Below, piece by piece: positions 42,385-50,763 of a stretch of DNA of 64,000 nucleotides. The stretch spans positions 124,001-188,000 of the forward strand of contig CAYMUL010000002.1 in assembly GCA_964393605.1 (NCBI GenBank), read 5' to 3'. Source of the DNA: CAYMUL01 sp964393605 (lineage in GTDB: Bacteria; Bacteroidota; Ignavibacteria; Ignavibacteriales; Ignavibacteriaceae). The translations under genes and the position numbers were made by a program. The notes under the pieces are model-generated. The model did no database searches. It saw only the letters and a list, made by a program, of their open reading frames with translations, and had not been told where the DNA came from. Position 1 is the first letter of the stretch; every line of letters begins with the position of its first letter.

Positions 42385-43011
42385 TTATTTCGAATAAAGT
42401 TCAACAACTAATTGTTCGTTCGCCTCAAGTGGAACGTCTGCACGTTCGGGAACTTGAACAAAAACGCCGCTTAGTGTAGCTTTATCTACGCTTAACCAAT
42501 TGTATTGGTTATCTCTTACTCTTTTTAAAGAGTTGTGTATCAAATCCAGTTGCTTGCTTTTATCTTTTACGCGAATTACATCACCTGAATTTAGAAGATA
42601 TGCAGGGATATCAACAAGCCGATCGTTGACAAGAACGTGTCTATGTTTGATAACTTGTCTTGCGGCTTTCCGTGAGGGAGCCAATCCAAGACGGTAGACG
42701 ACGTTATCAAGTCTTCTTTCAAGCAGCTTTACAAGATTTTCACCCGTAACACCTTTCATGCTGTTAGCTTTTTCAAAATAGTTTCTGAATTGAGTTTCAA
42801 AAACTCCATAGACTCTTTTGATTTTTTGTTTTTCGCGCATCTGAACTCCGTACTCGGAAATTTTAGTTCTTCTTGATCTTCCGTGAGTTCCGGGGGGATA
42901 ATTTTTTTCTTCAATCGGACATTTATCGGTGAAACATTTTTGTCCCTTCAAGAACAATTTCTGTCTCTCTCTTCTACATAATTTACAAACTGGTCCGGTG
43001 TATCTTGCCAT
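42385..43011 (-). CDS. rpsD: 30S ribosomal protein S4, zinc-binding (C+) form
   Basis: 208 aa. N-terminal cysteines C9, C12, C26 and C31 (PVCKLCRR ... KCFTDKC) form the zinc knuckle of the C+ paralogue. The S4 RNA-binding domain follows (LERRLDNVVYRLGLAPSRKAAR). S4 nucleates 30S assembly at 16S rRNA helix 16-18 and regulates translation of its own operon in many bacteria. 24 bp after rpsK. Confidence 0.97.
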   Translation of the reverse strand: MARYTGPVCKLCRRERQKLFLKGQKCFTDKCPIEEKNYPPGTHGRSRRTKISEYGVQMREKQKIKRVYGVFETQFRNYFEKANSMKGVTGENLVKLLERRLDNVVYRLGLAPSRKAARQVIKHRHVLVNDRLVDIPAYLLNSGDVIRVKDKSKQLDLIHNSLKRVRDNQYNWLSVDKATLSGVFVQVPERADVPLEANEQLVVELYSK

Positions 43012-43035
43012 TAATCAATTCTCCAAAAAATAAAT

Positions 43036-43422
43036 TTAAACTCTTCTGCGTTTCGGTGGTCTGCAACCGTTATGAGGAATAGGAGTTACATCTCTGATGG
43101 ATGAAATTTCCAAACCGACAGTGTGCAAAGCTCTGATGGCAGATTCTCTGCCCGAGCCGGGACCTTTAACGCGTACTTCAACTCTTCTTAATCCTAAATC
43201 AAACGCTTCTTTAGCAGCAGCTTCGGAAGTTACTTGTGCAGAATACGGAGTGTTTTTCCGTGATCCTTTAAAGCCGTTTTTTCCGGCAGACGACCAGGAG
43301 ATCGTGTTGCCGTAAATATCCGTAATTGTAACAACTACGTTGTTAAACGTGGCTTGAATATGCGCAACTCCGTTCGCATCAATTACGCTTTTCTTTTTTT
43401 GTTTCTTAACTACTTTTGCCAA
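43036..43422 (-). CDS. rpsK: 30S ribosomal protein S11
   Basis: 128 aa with family signatures HIQATFNNVVVTITD and GLEISSIRDVTPIPHNGCR, ending RPPKRRRV. It contacts the 16S platform near the E site together with S18 and S6. Standard length and order (rpsM-rpsK-rpsD). A 51-bp gap separates it from rpsM. Confidence 0.97.
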   Translation of the reverse strand: MAKVVKKQKKKSVIDANGVAHIQATFNNVVVTITDIYGNTISWSSAGKNGFKGSRKNTPYSAQVTSEAAAKEAFDLGLRRVEVRVKGPGSGRESAIRALHTVGLEISSIRDVTPIPHNGCRPPKRRRV

Positions 43423-43473
43423 AATCTATTCTCCTAATCAAATACTTTTAATACTGCAAATAATATTCATGAA

Positions 43474-43857
43474 TTATTTCTTAGCGGCAACTTTCTTTTT
43501 GCCAGCAACAGTTTTTCTCTTCCCTTTTCTTGTACGGGAATTTGTTCTTGTGCGTTGACCTCTAACGGGCAAACTTTTACGGTGTCTTAATCCTCTATAA
43601 GTTCCAATATCCATCAATCGTTTGATGTTTTGAGAAACTTCACTTCTGAGAGCACCTTCAACTTTATATTCGGCTTGAATGACCGAACGAATTGCGGCTA
43701 CTTCATCTTCTGTAAGTGCGCTAACTTTTTTATCGGGATTAATCTCAGCTTTAGCTAAAATATCCTTTGCAACTTTGGAGCCAATACCGAAAATGTATTG
43801 AAGTCCGAAATAAACTTTTTTATTCTTTGGTAAATCTACGCCTGAAATACGAGCCAA
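43474..43857 (-). CDS. rpsM: 30S ribosomal protein S13
   Basis: 127 aa. RISGVDLPKNKKVYFGLQYI and the GTYRGLRHRKSLPVRGQRT signature identify S13; the basic tail (TRKGKRKTVAGKKK) reaches towards the P-site tRNA. It forms bridges to the 50S subunit with L5. 19 bp after rpmJ, the conserved infA-rpmJ-rpsM order. Confidence 0.97.
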   Translation of the reverse strand: MARISGVDLPKNKKVYFGLQYIFGIGSKVAKDILAKAEINPDKKVSALTEDEVAAIRSVIQAEYKVEGALRSEVSQNIKRLMDIGTYRGLRHRKSLPVRGQRTRTNSRTRKGKRKTVAGKKKVAAKK

Positions 43858-43876
43858 TTAAAATCTCCTTATTAAA

Positions 43877-43993
43877 TTAACCTTGACGTTGTTTGTGCTT
43901 AGGGTTCTTGGAACAGATAACACGTACTACACCTTTACGCTTTATAATTTTACAGTTCTCACAAAATTTCTTAATAGATGCTCTTACTTTCAT
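43877..43993 (-). CDS. rpmJ: 50S ribosomal protein L36, zinc-binding form
   Basis: 38 aa, ATG 43993 to TAA 43877. MKVRASIKKFCENCKIIKR then GVVRVICSKNPKHKQRQG; zinc ligands C11, C14, C27 and H33 form the C+ zinc ribbon. Together with zinc-form S4 this suggests the cell does not rely on zinc-free versions of these two proteins, whereas S14 here is the zinc-free type. 10 bp after infA. Confidence 0.96.
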   Translation of the reverse strand: MKVRASIKKFCENCKIIKRKGVVRVICSKNPKHKQRQG

Positions 43994-44003
43994 AATTTCT
44001 CCA

Positions 44004-44222
44004 TTATTTATAACGGTAGATAATTCTACCTTTAGTTAAATCATAGGGCGATATTTCCAATGATACTTTATCGCCGACAAGTATTTTAATGAAATTCATT
44101 CTCATTTTACCGGAGATATGAGCGAGAATCTCATGGTTATTATCCAACCTAACTTTGAAGGTTGCATTCGGTAATGTTTCGGTAATGATACCGTCAACTT
44201 TTATAGGTCCTTGTTTAGCCAT
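44004..44222 (-). CDS. infA: translation initiation factor IF-1
   Basis: 72 aa, a single OB fold (GIITETLPNATFKVRLDN, HEILAHISGKMRMNFIKI, GDKVSLEISPYDLTKGRI). It occupies the A site of the 30S initiation complex. The ATG directly follows the map stop codon with no gap, which points to coupled translation. Confidence 0.97.
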   Translation of the reverse strand: MAKQGPIKVDGIITETLPNATFKVRLDNNHEILAHISGKMRMNFIKILVGDKVSLEISPYDLTKGRIIYRYK

Positions 44223-44984
44223 TTAACAAACAGTTAATATTTCCGGTTTTCCATCAGTAATTAAAATAGTATGCTCAAAATGAGCCGAAGGAGAACCATC
44301 TTTTGTAAAGATAGTCCATCCGTCAAATCCAACATCAACATCAAAACCTCCGGCGTTGACCATCGGTTCAATTGCAATCGTCATGCCGGTTTTCAGTTTT
44401 GCACCGCTTCCCTTTTTTCCGAAGTTAGGAATCGGTGGATCTTCGTGAAGGGCTTTTCCTACGCCGTGACCGGTTAATTCACGCACGACAGAAAATCCAT
44501 TCTTCTCAACGTATTCTTGAACGGCGGCAGAAATATCGTGAACTTTATTTCCCGATTTTGCCTGTCCAATTCCGAGATAAAGAGATTTTTCGGTAACATC
44601 GAGTAACTTCCTTTTCTCGTTCGAAATTGGTCCGAGTGCAAGAGTAATTGCGGCATCGCCGAAGTATCCGTTTTTTTCAACACCTATATCGATTGATAAG
44701 ATATCTCCGTCTCTCAATTTTCGATGTCCGGGGATTCCATGAACAACTTCATCATTAATTGAAGAACAAATCGCCGCAGGATACGGTTCAGAATTTCCTT
44801 GCTTATATCCTTTAAAAGCCGGTCTGGCATTTTTCGAAAGAATATAATCTTCGGCAATTATATCTAATTCTTTTGTTGTAATTCCGATGCGAGCATTTTT
44901 CTTTAGGAGCTCAAGTGTCTCAGCTACAATTTTGCAGCTCTCGCGAATTAGATCTATTTCTTTTTTAGTTTTTATCAGTATCAC
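44223..44984 (-). CDS. map: methionine aminopeptidase, type I
   Basis: 253 aa starting at GTG 44984, 9 bp after secY. Metal ligands typical of MetAP are visible: D in LSIDIGVEKNGYFGDAAIT (two Asp), H in ELTGHGVG, E in TIAIEPMV and E in SAHFEHTIL. It removes the initiator methionine from nascent proteins at the ribosome. Note that adk, often between secY and map, is absent here. Confidence 0.96.
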   Translation of the reverse strand: MILIKTKKEIDLIRESCKIVAETLELLKKNARIGITTKELDIIAEDYILSKNARPAFKGYKQGNSEPYPAAICSSINDEVVHGIPGHRKLRDGDILSIDIGVEKNGYFGDAAITLALGPISNEKRKLLDVTEKSLYLGIGQAKSGNKVHDISAAVQEYVEKNGFSVVRELTGHGVGKALHEDPPIPNFGKKGSGAKLKTGMTIAIEPMVNAGGFDVDVGFDGWTIFTKDGSPSAHFEHTILITDGKPEILTVC

Positions 44985-44993
44985 TAATAAAAA

Positions 44994-46328
44994 TTATTTT
45001 CTACCTTTAACTTTACCGGATTTCATGAATCCATCATAATGTCTCATCAAAAGATGAGATTCGATTTGTTGAAGAGTATCGAGTGCAACTCCAACAATAA
45101 TTAACAAACTTGTTCCGCCAAAAAATTGAGCGAATTGCCCCGATACACCAAACGCCGATACAAACGATGGAAGTATTGCAACAATGGCAAGAAAGAATGA
45201 ACCGGGTAATGTAATTTTGGTTAAAATATTATCAATAAAATCCGATGTTTGTTTTCCCGGTCTTATTCCCGGAATAAAACCTCCCTGCTTCTTCATATTG
45301 TCAGCAACTTCTTTGGGATTGAAAGCAATAGCAGTATAAAAATAAGTGAAGAAGATAATCATCAATGCGTAGAGAAACGAATAAACCGGCGAAGTATAAA
45401 CGAAATAACTTGATACATTTTGTAAAAATTCATTATCGGGGAAAAATGAAAGCACAGTATTCGGGATGAACATAATTGATTGCGCAAAGATTATCGGCAT
45501 AACACCCGCAGTGTTCACTCGCAATGGGATGTACTGCGTTACTCCGCCGTAAATTTTTCTTCCTACAACTCTCTTTGCATATTGAACGGGAATTCTTCTC
45601 GTTCCTTGTGTAACAAGAACAACTCCTGCAATAACCACAACCATAAATGCAAGTATCACCAATTCAACAACGAGGTTTCTTGTTCCTGCATTTATTAAAC
45701 GAAGTTCATCGAAGATTGCATAAGGGAATCTATCGATGATTCCGATAAAAATTATAAGTGAAATTCCGTTACCAATTCCTTTATCCGTAATCTGTTCGCC
45801 GAGCCACATTAGGAACATTGTGCCTGCAGTTAAAATAACAACTGCGCTTAACGTCCAGAAAAAACCTTGAACACCGGCTGGAATAATCGGTGCACCTTGA
45901 ACATCAATATTGTATAATCTGATTGTTACTCCCCACGCTTGCATTGCAGAAATTAAAACAGTGCCGTAGCGTGTTAATTGAGTAATCTTCTTTCTTCCTT
46001 CTTCTCCTTCTTGTTGAAGTTTTTGAAAATAAGGAACAACCGCACCCATCAATTGGATTATGATGGAAGCAGAAATGTAGGGCATAATTCCGAGAGCAAA
46101 AATTGCGGCATTCGAAAATGCGCCACCAACAAACAGATCATATAAACCGAACAGATTGTCCGAAGTTTGATTTTGCATCGCTTGTGAAAGCAGAACCGAG
46201 TCAACGCCCGGTAAAGTTATATGCGCGCCGAGTCTTACAATAAAAAGAACAGCGAGAGTATAGAGAATTCTCTGCCGCAGCTCGTGAATTTTAAATATGT
46301 TTCTGAAGGATTCTGTTAATTTAGACAT
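44994..46328 (-). CDS. secY: protein translocase subunit SecY
   Basis: 444 aa with ten hydrophobic segments. Starts SFRNIFKIHELRQRILYTL, includes GIMPYISASIIIQL in TM2 and the cytoplasmic QGTRRIPVQYAKRVVGRK loop that binds ribosome and SecA. It forms the channel of the Sec translocon, which feeds substrates to the signal peptidase also encoded in this window. 11 bp after rplO in spc order. Confidence 0.97.
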   Translation of the reverse strand: MSKLTESFRNIFKIHELRQRILYTLAVLFIVRLGAHITLPGVDSVLLSQAMQNQTSDNLFGLYDLFVGGAFSNAAIFALGIMPYISASIIIQLMGAVVPYFQKLQQEGEEGRKKITQLTRYGTVLISAMQAWGVTIRLYNIDVQGAPIIPAGVQGFFWTLSAVVILTAGTMFLMWLGEQITDKGIGNGISLIIFIGIIDRFPYAIFDELRLINAGTRNLVVELVILAFMVVVIAGVVLVTQGTRRIPVQYAKRVVGRKIYGGVTQYIPLRVNTAGVMPIIFAQSIMFIPNTVLSFFPDNEFLQNVSSYFVYTSPVYSFLYALMIIFFTYFYTAIAFNPKEVADNMKKQGGFIPGIRPGKQTSDFIDNILTKITLPGSFFLAIVAILPSFVSAFGVSGQFAQFFGGTSLLIIVGVALDTLQQIESHLLMRHYDGFMKSGKVKGRK

Positions 46329-46339
46329 TCAATACCGGA

Positions 46340-46798
46340 TTAAATCGTTTTTATAGTGCCGCCGGCGGCTTCAATTTTTTCTTTGGCGCTTTTGCTAAAC
46401 GCATTCGCTTCAATATTTACTTTAGCTTTTAATTCTCCTTCGCCTAAAATCTTGTAAAGTTTTGTACCTGAAGAAATTAATCCTGCTTGATATAAAGATG
46501 CGGCAGTAATAGTAGCATCTTTAAATTTATTTGCATCAATAGCGGCTTGAAGTTGATAAACATTTACAGTTTGATATTCTTTTCTGAAAGGACTTTTAAA
46601 ACCATATTTCGGAATTCTCCTTTGCAAAGGCATTTGACCGCCTTCAAACCAGGCACGGAATTTTGCGCCAGAGCGTGATTTTTGTCCGTTCATTCCACGA
46701 GTGGACTGCGCACCGTGTCCGGAACCTTCGCCTCTTCCCACACGTTTTCTTTTCTTGTGAGAACCTTCGGCATACTTTAGATTGCTTAAAATATCCAT
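46340..46798 (-). CDS. rplO: 50S ribosomal protein L15
   Basis: 152 aa. SHKKRKRVGRGEGSGHGAQS and RGMNGQKSRSGAKFRAWFEG are the glycine/arginine-rich extension of L15, followed by the globular domain (MPLQRRIPKYGF, LSKSAKEKIEAAGG-like ending). A late-assembly protein of the 50S. 11 bp after rpmD. Confidence 0.97.
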   Translation of the reverse strand: MDILSNLKYAEGSHKKRKRVGRGEGSGHGAQSTRGMNGQKSRSGAKFRAWFEGGQMPLQRRIPKYGFKSPFRKEYQTVNVYQLQAAIDANKFKDATITAASLYQAGLISSGTKLYKILGEGELKAKVNIEANAFSKSAKEKIEAAGGTIKTI

Positions 46799-46809
46799 CT
46801 GTTAACCTA

Positions 46810-47001
46810 TTACTCTACTTCTTCAACTTTTACTAAATGGGAAACTTTATTTATCATTCCTCTAATTTGAGGAGTATCATTATGAAGAGCTTGAAAACGT
46901 GGTCTTCCCAAACCGAGTGCTTCAATTGTTCTCTTCTGATTTTCAGGTCGGTCGATTACACTTTTAGTTTGTGTAACTTTTATTTTTTTTGTTTTAGACA
47001 T
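46810..47001 (-). CDS. rpmD: 50S ribosomal protein L30
   Basis: 63 aa. KIKVTQTKSVIDRPENQKRT and LGRPRFQALHNDTPQIRGM identify the bacterial L30 family, with normal length. The start overlaps the last 8 bp of rpsE, so translation is coupled. Confidence 0.96.
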   Translation of the reverse strand: MSKTKKIKVTQTKSVIDRPENQKRTIEALGLGRPRFQALHNDTPQIRGMINKVSHLVKVEEVE

Positions 47002-47551
47002 TTTCTTCTACCTGCGGTGTAATATTTTCTGTTTGCATGTGGAATAATTCTCTGAGAGAGATTCCTCTTTTTCTCGCCATAGATTTTGCGTCAATTGCAT
47101 TTAACAATCCGGCTAAAGTTGCCTTAACCTGATTATGAGGATTGGACGAGCCAAGCGATTTTGTCAGCACATCTTGCACACCTGCGGCTTCAAGTACAGC
47201 GCGAACACCGCCGCCGGCAATAAGACCGGTACCGGGAGTTGCAGGTTTCAACAATACTCTTCCCGCACCGAATTTTCCAATAATCGGATGAGGAATAGTA
47301 TTCTTTTGAAGAACAACCTTAACAAGATTTTTCTTTGCATCATCTATACCTTTTGCAATTGCATCTGTAACTTCATTCGCTTTGCCAAGCCCGACACCGA
47401 CAGTTCCGGCGCCATCTCCGACAACAACAATTGCGTTAAAGCTGAATCTTCTTCCGCCTTTAACAACTTTTGCAACGCGGTTGATTGTTACGATCTTCTC
47501 TTTAAGATTTTCTACTTCGCTTGATTTTATGTACTTAATGTTTCTCTTCAA
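46994..47551 (-). CDS. rpsE: 30S ribosomal protein S5
   Basis: 185 aa. S5 double-stranded RNA-binding N-domain (EKIVTINRVAKVVKGGRRFS) and C-domain (TIPHPIIGKFGAGRVLLKPA, ARKRGISLRELF). It lies near the decoding centre and helps accuracy. It is separated from rplR by a tRNA-Gln gene, an atypical arrangement; the 80 bp between tRNA and rpsE carry its RBS (GGAGAATATT). Confidence 0.97.
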   Translation of the reverse strand: MKRNIKYIKSSEVENLKEKIVTINRVAKVVKGGRRFSFNAIVVVGDGAGTVGVGLGKANEVTDAIAKGIDDAKKNLVKVVLQKNTIPHPIIGKFGAGRVLLKPATPGTGLIAGGGVRAVLEAAGVQDVLTKSLGSSNPHNQVKATLAGLLNAIDAKSMARKRGISLRELFHMQTENITPQVEENV

Positions 47552-47630
47552 AATATTCTCCGGACAATTTCCTTACTCTAATTAAAACGAACCTGATTTA
47601 ATTCAGATAAAAATTTAAAAATAAAAAATA

Positions 47631-47704
47631 TGGCTGCCGGGGGAGGATTCGAACCTCCACATACGGCTCCAAAGGCCGCTGTCCTGCCATTAGACGACCC
47701 GGCA
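47631..47704 (-). tRNA. tRNA-Gln (anticodon TTG) inside the spc operon
   Basis: Cloverleaf on the minus strand, 74 nt including encoded CCA. Acceptor arm TGCCGGG (47704-47698) pairs with CCCGGCA (47641-47635), discriminator G at 47634, CCA at 47633-47631. Anticodon stem GCGGC/GCCGT encloses loop CTTTGGA, giving anticodon TTG (reads CAA). T arm contains GGTTCGAATCC; D arm CGTCTAATGGCAGGAC. It begins 7 nt after the rplR stop and sits 80 bp before rpsE, same strand, so it must be cut from the ribosomal mRNA. Confidence 0.95.
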
Positions 47705-47711
47705 ATACGGT

Positions 47712-48077
47712 TCAAAATTTTAAACCACCTTCTCGGGCACCTTCGGCAATAGCGCGAACTCTACCATGGTATCTGTAACCATTTCTATCAAACACAACTG
47801 AAGTGATATTTTTTTCAGCGGCTTTTTCGGCAACAAGTTTTCCAACAACTTTACCTTTCGAGGCTTTGCCTTTAAGGTCAGTTAATTTCGGTGAAACTTC
47901 GTCTGTTCGAGTTGAAACAGAAAGCAGTGTTGTTCCTGTTGCATCATCAATTAGTTGCACATAAGAATGGTTTAAACTTCTGTAAACAGTCATTCTTGGT
48001 CTTTGTGCAGTTCCAAAAATTTTTTTTCTAATTTTAGTTTTCGATCTTTCTCTTGTACCAGATTTTCTTTTAATCAT
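47712..48077 (-). CDS. rplR: 50S ribosomal protein L18
   Basis: 121 aa. RMTVYRSLNHSYVQLIDDATG, TLLSVSTRTDEV and VVFDRNGYRYHGRVRAIAEGAREGG are L18 signatures. It binds 5S rRNA with L5 and L25 in the central protuberance. 20 bp after rplF, followed 7 nt later by the tRNA-Gln gene. Confidence 0.97.
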   Translation of the reverse strand: MIKRKSGTRERSKTKIRKKIFGTAQRPRMTVYRSLNHSYVQLIDDATGTTLLSVSTRTDEVSPKLTDLKGKASKGKVVGKLVAEKAAEKNITSVVFDRNGYRYHGRVRAIAEGAREGGLKF

Positions 48078-48097
48078 AATAACTTCTCCGCGCTGAA

Positions 48098-48637
48098 TTA
48101 CTTGCCGGCAGTTTTGCCTGCTTTTCTTCTAATAAATTCTGAATCATATTTGATACCTTTTCCTTTATAAGGTTCAGGTGCTCTAAATGACCTTATCTTT
48201 GATGCAATTTGACCAACTAACTGTTTGTCAATTCCTTCAACTATAATTTGTGTTTGAGTTGGAGTTTGAATTGTAATTCCATCCGGCGGCAAAAAATAAA
48301 TCGGATGCGAATAACCAACTGTTAGGAAAAGATTTTTTCCTTTCATCTCCGCTCTGTAACCGACACCGACGATGTCCAGTGTCTTTTTATAACCGGCTGT
48401 AACACCATTAACCATGTTTTGTAAAAGTGCGCGGCTTAATCCGTGCAACGAACGGTTAAATTTATCATCATCTTTTCTCGAAAAAACTACTTCACCGTCT
48501 TTCATTTCCACAGCGATATTAGGGTGAACAGCTTCTGCAAGTTCACCTTTAGCTCCTTTAACTTTCAAGATTCCCTCTTTAAAAGTTATCGTAACGCCTT
48601 TTGGAATCGTAACCGGTTTTTTACCTACTCGTGACAA
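48098..48637 (-). CDS. rplF: 50S ribosomal protein L6
   Basis: 179 aa. Two-repeat L6 fold: SRVGKKPVTIPKGVTITFKEG and the C-terminal RAPEPYKGKGIKYDSEFIRRK with the conserved PEPYKGKG. It sits at the base of the stalk next to the sarcin-ricin loop. 18 bp after rpsH. Confidence 0.97.
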   Translation of the reverse strand: MSRVGKKPVTIPKGVTITFKEGILKVKGAKGELAEAVHPNIAVEMKDGEVVFSRKDDDKFNRSLHGLSRALLQNMVNGVTAGYKKTLDIVGVGYRAEMKGKNLFLTVGYSHPIYFLPPDGITIQTPTQTQIIVEGIDKQLVGQIASKIRSFRAPEPYKGKGIKYDSEFIRRKAGKTAGK

Positions 48638-48655
48638 CTATCATCTCCAAAAAAA

Positions 48656-49051
48656 TTACCAAATGTGACAAATTACTTCTCCGCCAAGGTTCAAAGTACG
48701 AGCTTCGTGATCAGTTTTCAAACCTTTGCTGGTAGAGATTATTGCTATACCATAGCCATTTAATACGCGCGGAAGTTTATCAGCAGAAGAGTACTGCTTT
48801 AAACCCGGCGTACTGATTTTCTTCAAACCAGAAATAGCACATCCGTCATCGGAATATTTCAATAAAACTCGAAGTATATTCTGCTTATTATCTTCGATAA
48901 CGGAATAATCTAAAATAAATTTTTGCTGTTTAAGAATTTCGGCAATAGCTATTTTCATATTAGATGAAGGCGAATCAACTCTTCTTTTGTTCGCATTAAT
49001 AGCATTACGAATTCTTGTTAAAAAATCAGCAATCGGATCGCTTAACGACAT
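48656..49051 (-). CDS. rpsH: 30S ribosomal protein S8
   Basis: 131 aa. DPIADFLTRIRNAINANKRR start and GIAIISTSKGLKTDHEARTL end are family features. Primary 16S binder in the central domain; in many bacteria it also represses the spc operon. 12 bp after rpsN. Confidence 0.97.
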   Translation of the reverse strand: MSLSDPIADFLTRIRNAINANKRRVDSPSSNMKIAIAEILKQQKFILDYSVIEDNKQNILRVLLKYSDDGCAISGLKKISTPGLKQYSSADKLPRVLNGYGIAIISTSKGLKTDHEARTLNLGGEVICHIW

Positions 49052-49063
49052 TCATTCACTCCT

Positions 49064-49333
49064 TTACCAACTTGCCTTTTTGAGTCCGGGAATTTCGCCG
49101 TTCAAAGCTTTTTCGCGGAGAACAAGTCTTGAAATTCCAAATTTTCTATAAAAACCTCTTGCCCTACCGGTTGACATACATCTGTTGTGCAAGCGAGTCG
49201 GTGAAGAATTTTTAGGAAGTTTTTGCAAACCATCCCAATCACCTTTTTTCTTCAGTTCTTCCCGAAGTTTCAAATATTTTTCTACTAATCTTTTTCTTTT
49301 TTCTTCTCTGGCGAACAAACTACTTCTTGCCAT
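49064..49333 (-). CDS. rpsN: 30S ribosomal protein S14, zinc-free form
   Basis: 89 aa, the longer C-minus type: it lacks the CxxC...CxxC zinc knuckle and has a single cysteine (HNRCMSTGRARGF). KFGISRLVLREKALNGEIPG is the C-terminal signature. It binds the 16S head near S3 and S10. Only 3 bp from rplE. Confidence 0.97.
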   Translation of the reverse strand: MARSSLFAREEKRKRLVEKYLKLREELKKKGDWDGLQKLPKNSSPTRLHNRCMSTGRARGFYRKFGISRLVLREKALNGEIPGLKKASW

Positions 49334-49336
49334 GAA

Positions 49337-50014
49337 TTATCCTCTAACTTCTTTTTTTCTAAAAGGCATTCCGAAGGCAGATAAAAGTTCGAAAGATTCT
49401 GCGTCGGTTTTTGCCGTTGTTACTATTGTAATATCCATTCCTAAAACTTTTGTAATCTTATCAACATTAATTTCCGGGAAGATGATTTGTTCCTTCACAC
49501 CCATCGTAAAATTTCCGCGTCCATCGAATGATTTATCTGATAGCCCTCTAAAATCTCTCACCCGCGGAAGTGCGATGTTGATGAGACGGTCAAGAAATTC
49601 AAACATCTTTTCTCTGCGTAAGGTAACCATTGCGCCGATGTTCATTCCTTCGCGAAGTTTGAAATTGGAAATAGCTTTTTTCGATTTACGAATGCTGGGC
49701 TTTTGTCCGGTGATAGTAGCCAATTCGCTCACTGCTTCTTCCATAATTTTCGGGTCTGTTACAGCGGCACCAACACCCATGTTCACAACAATTTTTTCTA
49801 ACTTCGGAACTTGCGAGATGGATTTGTAATTAAATTTTTTCTGCAATGCCGGAGTAATTTCTTTTCTGAAGACATTAAGTAATCGGGAAGGAATTTTTAC
49901 TTCCGGAACAGATGCTTCAACTTCTTTTTTCTGTTCAACATCTTTTTGCTTGTCAGATTTTTTCTGCTTATCTGCTTTTTGATTCGGTTGTTTTTGTACT
50001 TTTTTTTCAGCCAT
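49337..50014 (-). CDS. rplE: 50S ribosomal protein L5 with charged N-terminal extension
   Basis: 225 aa, about 45 longer than common L5. Residues 1-40 are almost only K, Q, E, D and S (KKVQKQPNQKADKQKKSDKQ ...), then the regular core starts (PSRLLNVFRKEITPALQKKF, VPKLEKIVVNMGVGAAVTDP, GRGNFTMGVKEQIIFPEI). L5 contacts 5S rRNA and P-site tRNA. Alternative in-frame starts inside the extension are absent before the core, so it is probably real. 19 bp after rplX. Confidence 0.96.
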   Translation of the reverse strand: MAEKKVQKQPNQKADKQKKSDKQKDVEQKKEVEASVPEVKIPSRLLNVFRKEITPALQKKFNYKSISQVPKLEKIVVNMGVGAAVTDPKIMEEAVSELATITGQKPSIRKSKKAISNFKLREGMNIGAMVTLRREKMFEFLDRLINIALPRVRDFRGLSDKSFDGRGNFTMGVKEQIIFPEINVDKITKVLGMDITIVTTAKTDAESFELLSAFGMPFRKKEVRG

Positions 50015-50032
50015 AATAACTATTAATAATCC

Positions 50033-50359
50033 TTAAGATAACAACTCGCCAGACGCAACACTTTTGCGGGCAATTTTTCTTTTACCGGTTTTTTCATCGA
50101 TAAGAATTTGTGAACCGATTCTGGTTCTTTCATTACTTTTAGGATCGAGAATCATAACGTTAGAAGCATTTACAGGTGCTTCCTTTTCAATGATTCCACC
50201 CTGTTGATTTTTTTGAGAAGGTTTTGTGTGTCTTTTTCTTATGTTCACGCCTTCAACAATTACTCTGTTCTTATCTCTAAAAACTTTTAAGATTTTACCT
50301 GTACGACCTCTGTCGTTACCGGCAATTACAATTACATTATCGTTTTTCTTTAATCTCAT
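50033..50359 (-). CDS. rplX: 50S ribosomal protein L24
   Basis: 108 aa from ATG 50359 (a TTG two codons upstream is less likely). KOW motif RLKKNDNVIVIAGNDRGRTG and NVRKR-like ending of the core NIRKRHTKPSQKNQQGGI, then ASNVMILDPKSNERTRIG. Assembly initiator at the 5' end of 23S rRNA, near the exit tunnel. Confidence 0.96.
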   Translation of the reverse strand: MRLKKNDNVIVIAGNDRGRTGKILKVFRDKNRVIVEGVNIRKRHTKPSQKNQQGGIIEKEAPVNASNVMILDPKSNERTRIGSQILIDEKTGKRKIARKSVASGELLS

Positions 50360-50373
50360 CTTCAAAAAATCCT

Positions 50374-50742
50374 TTATAAAACTTCGGGTGCTAAAGAAAC
50401 AATTTTCATAAATTGTTTTTCTCTAAGTTCGCGCGCAACCGGTCCGAATATACGAGTTCCCTTCGGTTCGTTTTGGTTGTTGATTAACACGGCGGCATTT
50501 TCATCGAAGCGAATATAAGAACCGTCTCTTCTACGAATTTCTTTTTTTGTTCGAACGATAACCGCACGGGACACTTCACCTTTTTTTACTTGACCGTTGG
50601 GAATGGCAGATTTAACGCTAACAACAATCGTATCGCCGATGCTTGCATATTTTCTTCCGCTTCCTCCGAGAACGCGGATACAACGTATCTTCTTCGCGCC
50701 GGAGTTATCCGCAACCGCTAAATTCGTTTCTTCTTGTATCAT
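50374..50742 (-). CDS. rplN: 50S ribosomal protein L14
   Basis: 122 aa, exact family length. IQEETNLAVADNSGAKKIRC, RAVIVRTKKEIRRRDGSYIR and GTRIFGPVARELREKQFMKI are hallmark segments. Forms bridges to the 30S with L19. 21 bp after rpsQ. Confidence 0.98.
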   Translation of the reverse strand: MIQEETNLAVADNSGAKKIRCIRVLGGSGRKYASIGDTIVVSVKSAIPNGQVKKGEVSRAVIVRTKKEIRRRDGSYIRFDENAAVLINNQNEPKGTRIFGPVARELREKQFMKIVSLAPEVL

Positions 50743-50763
50743 TACCTATTAAACTCCTTAAAA

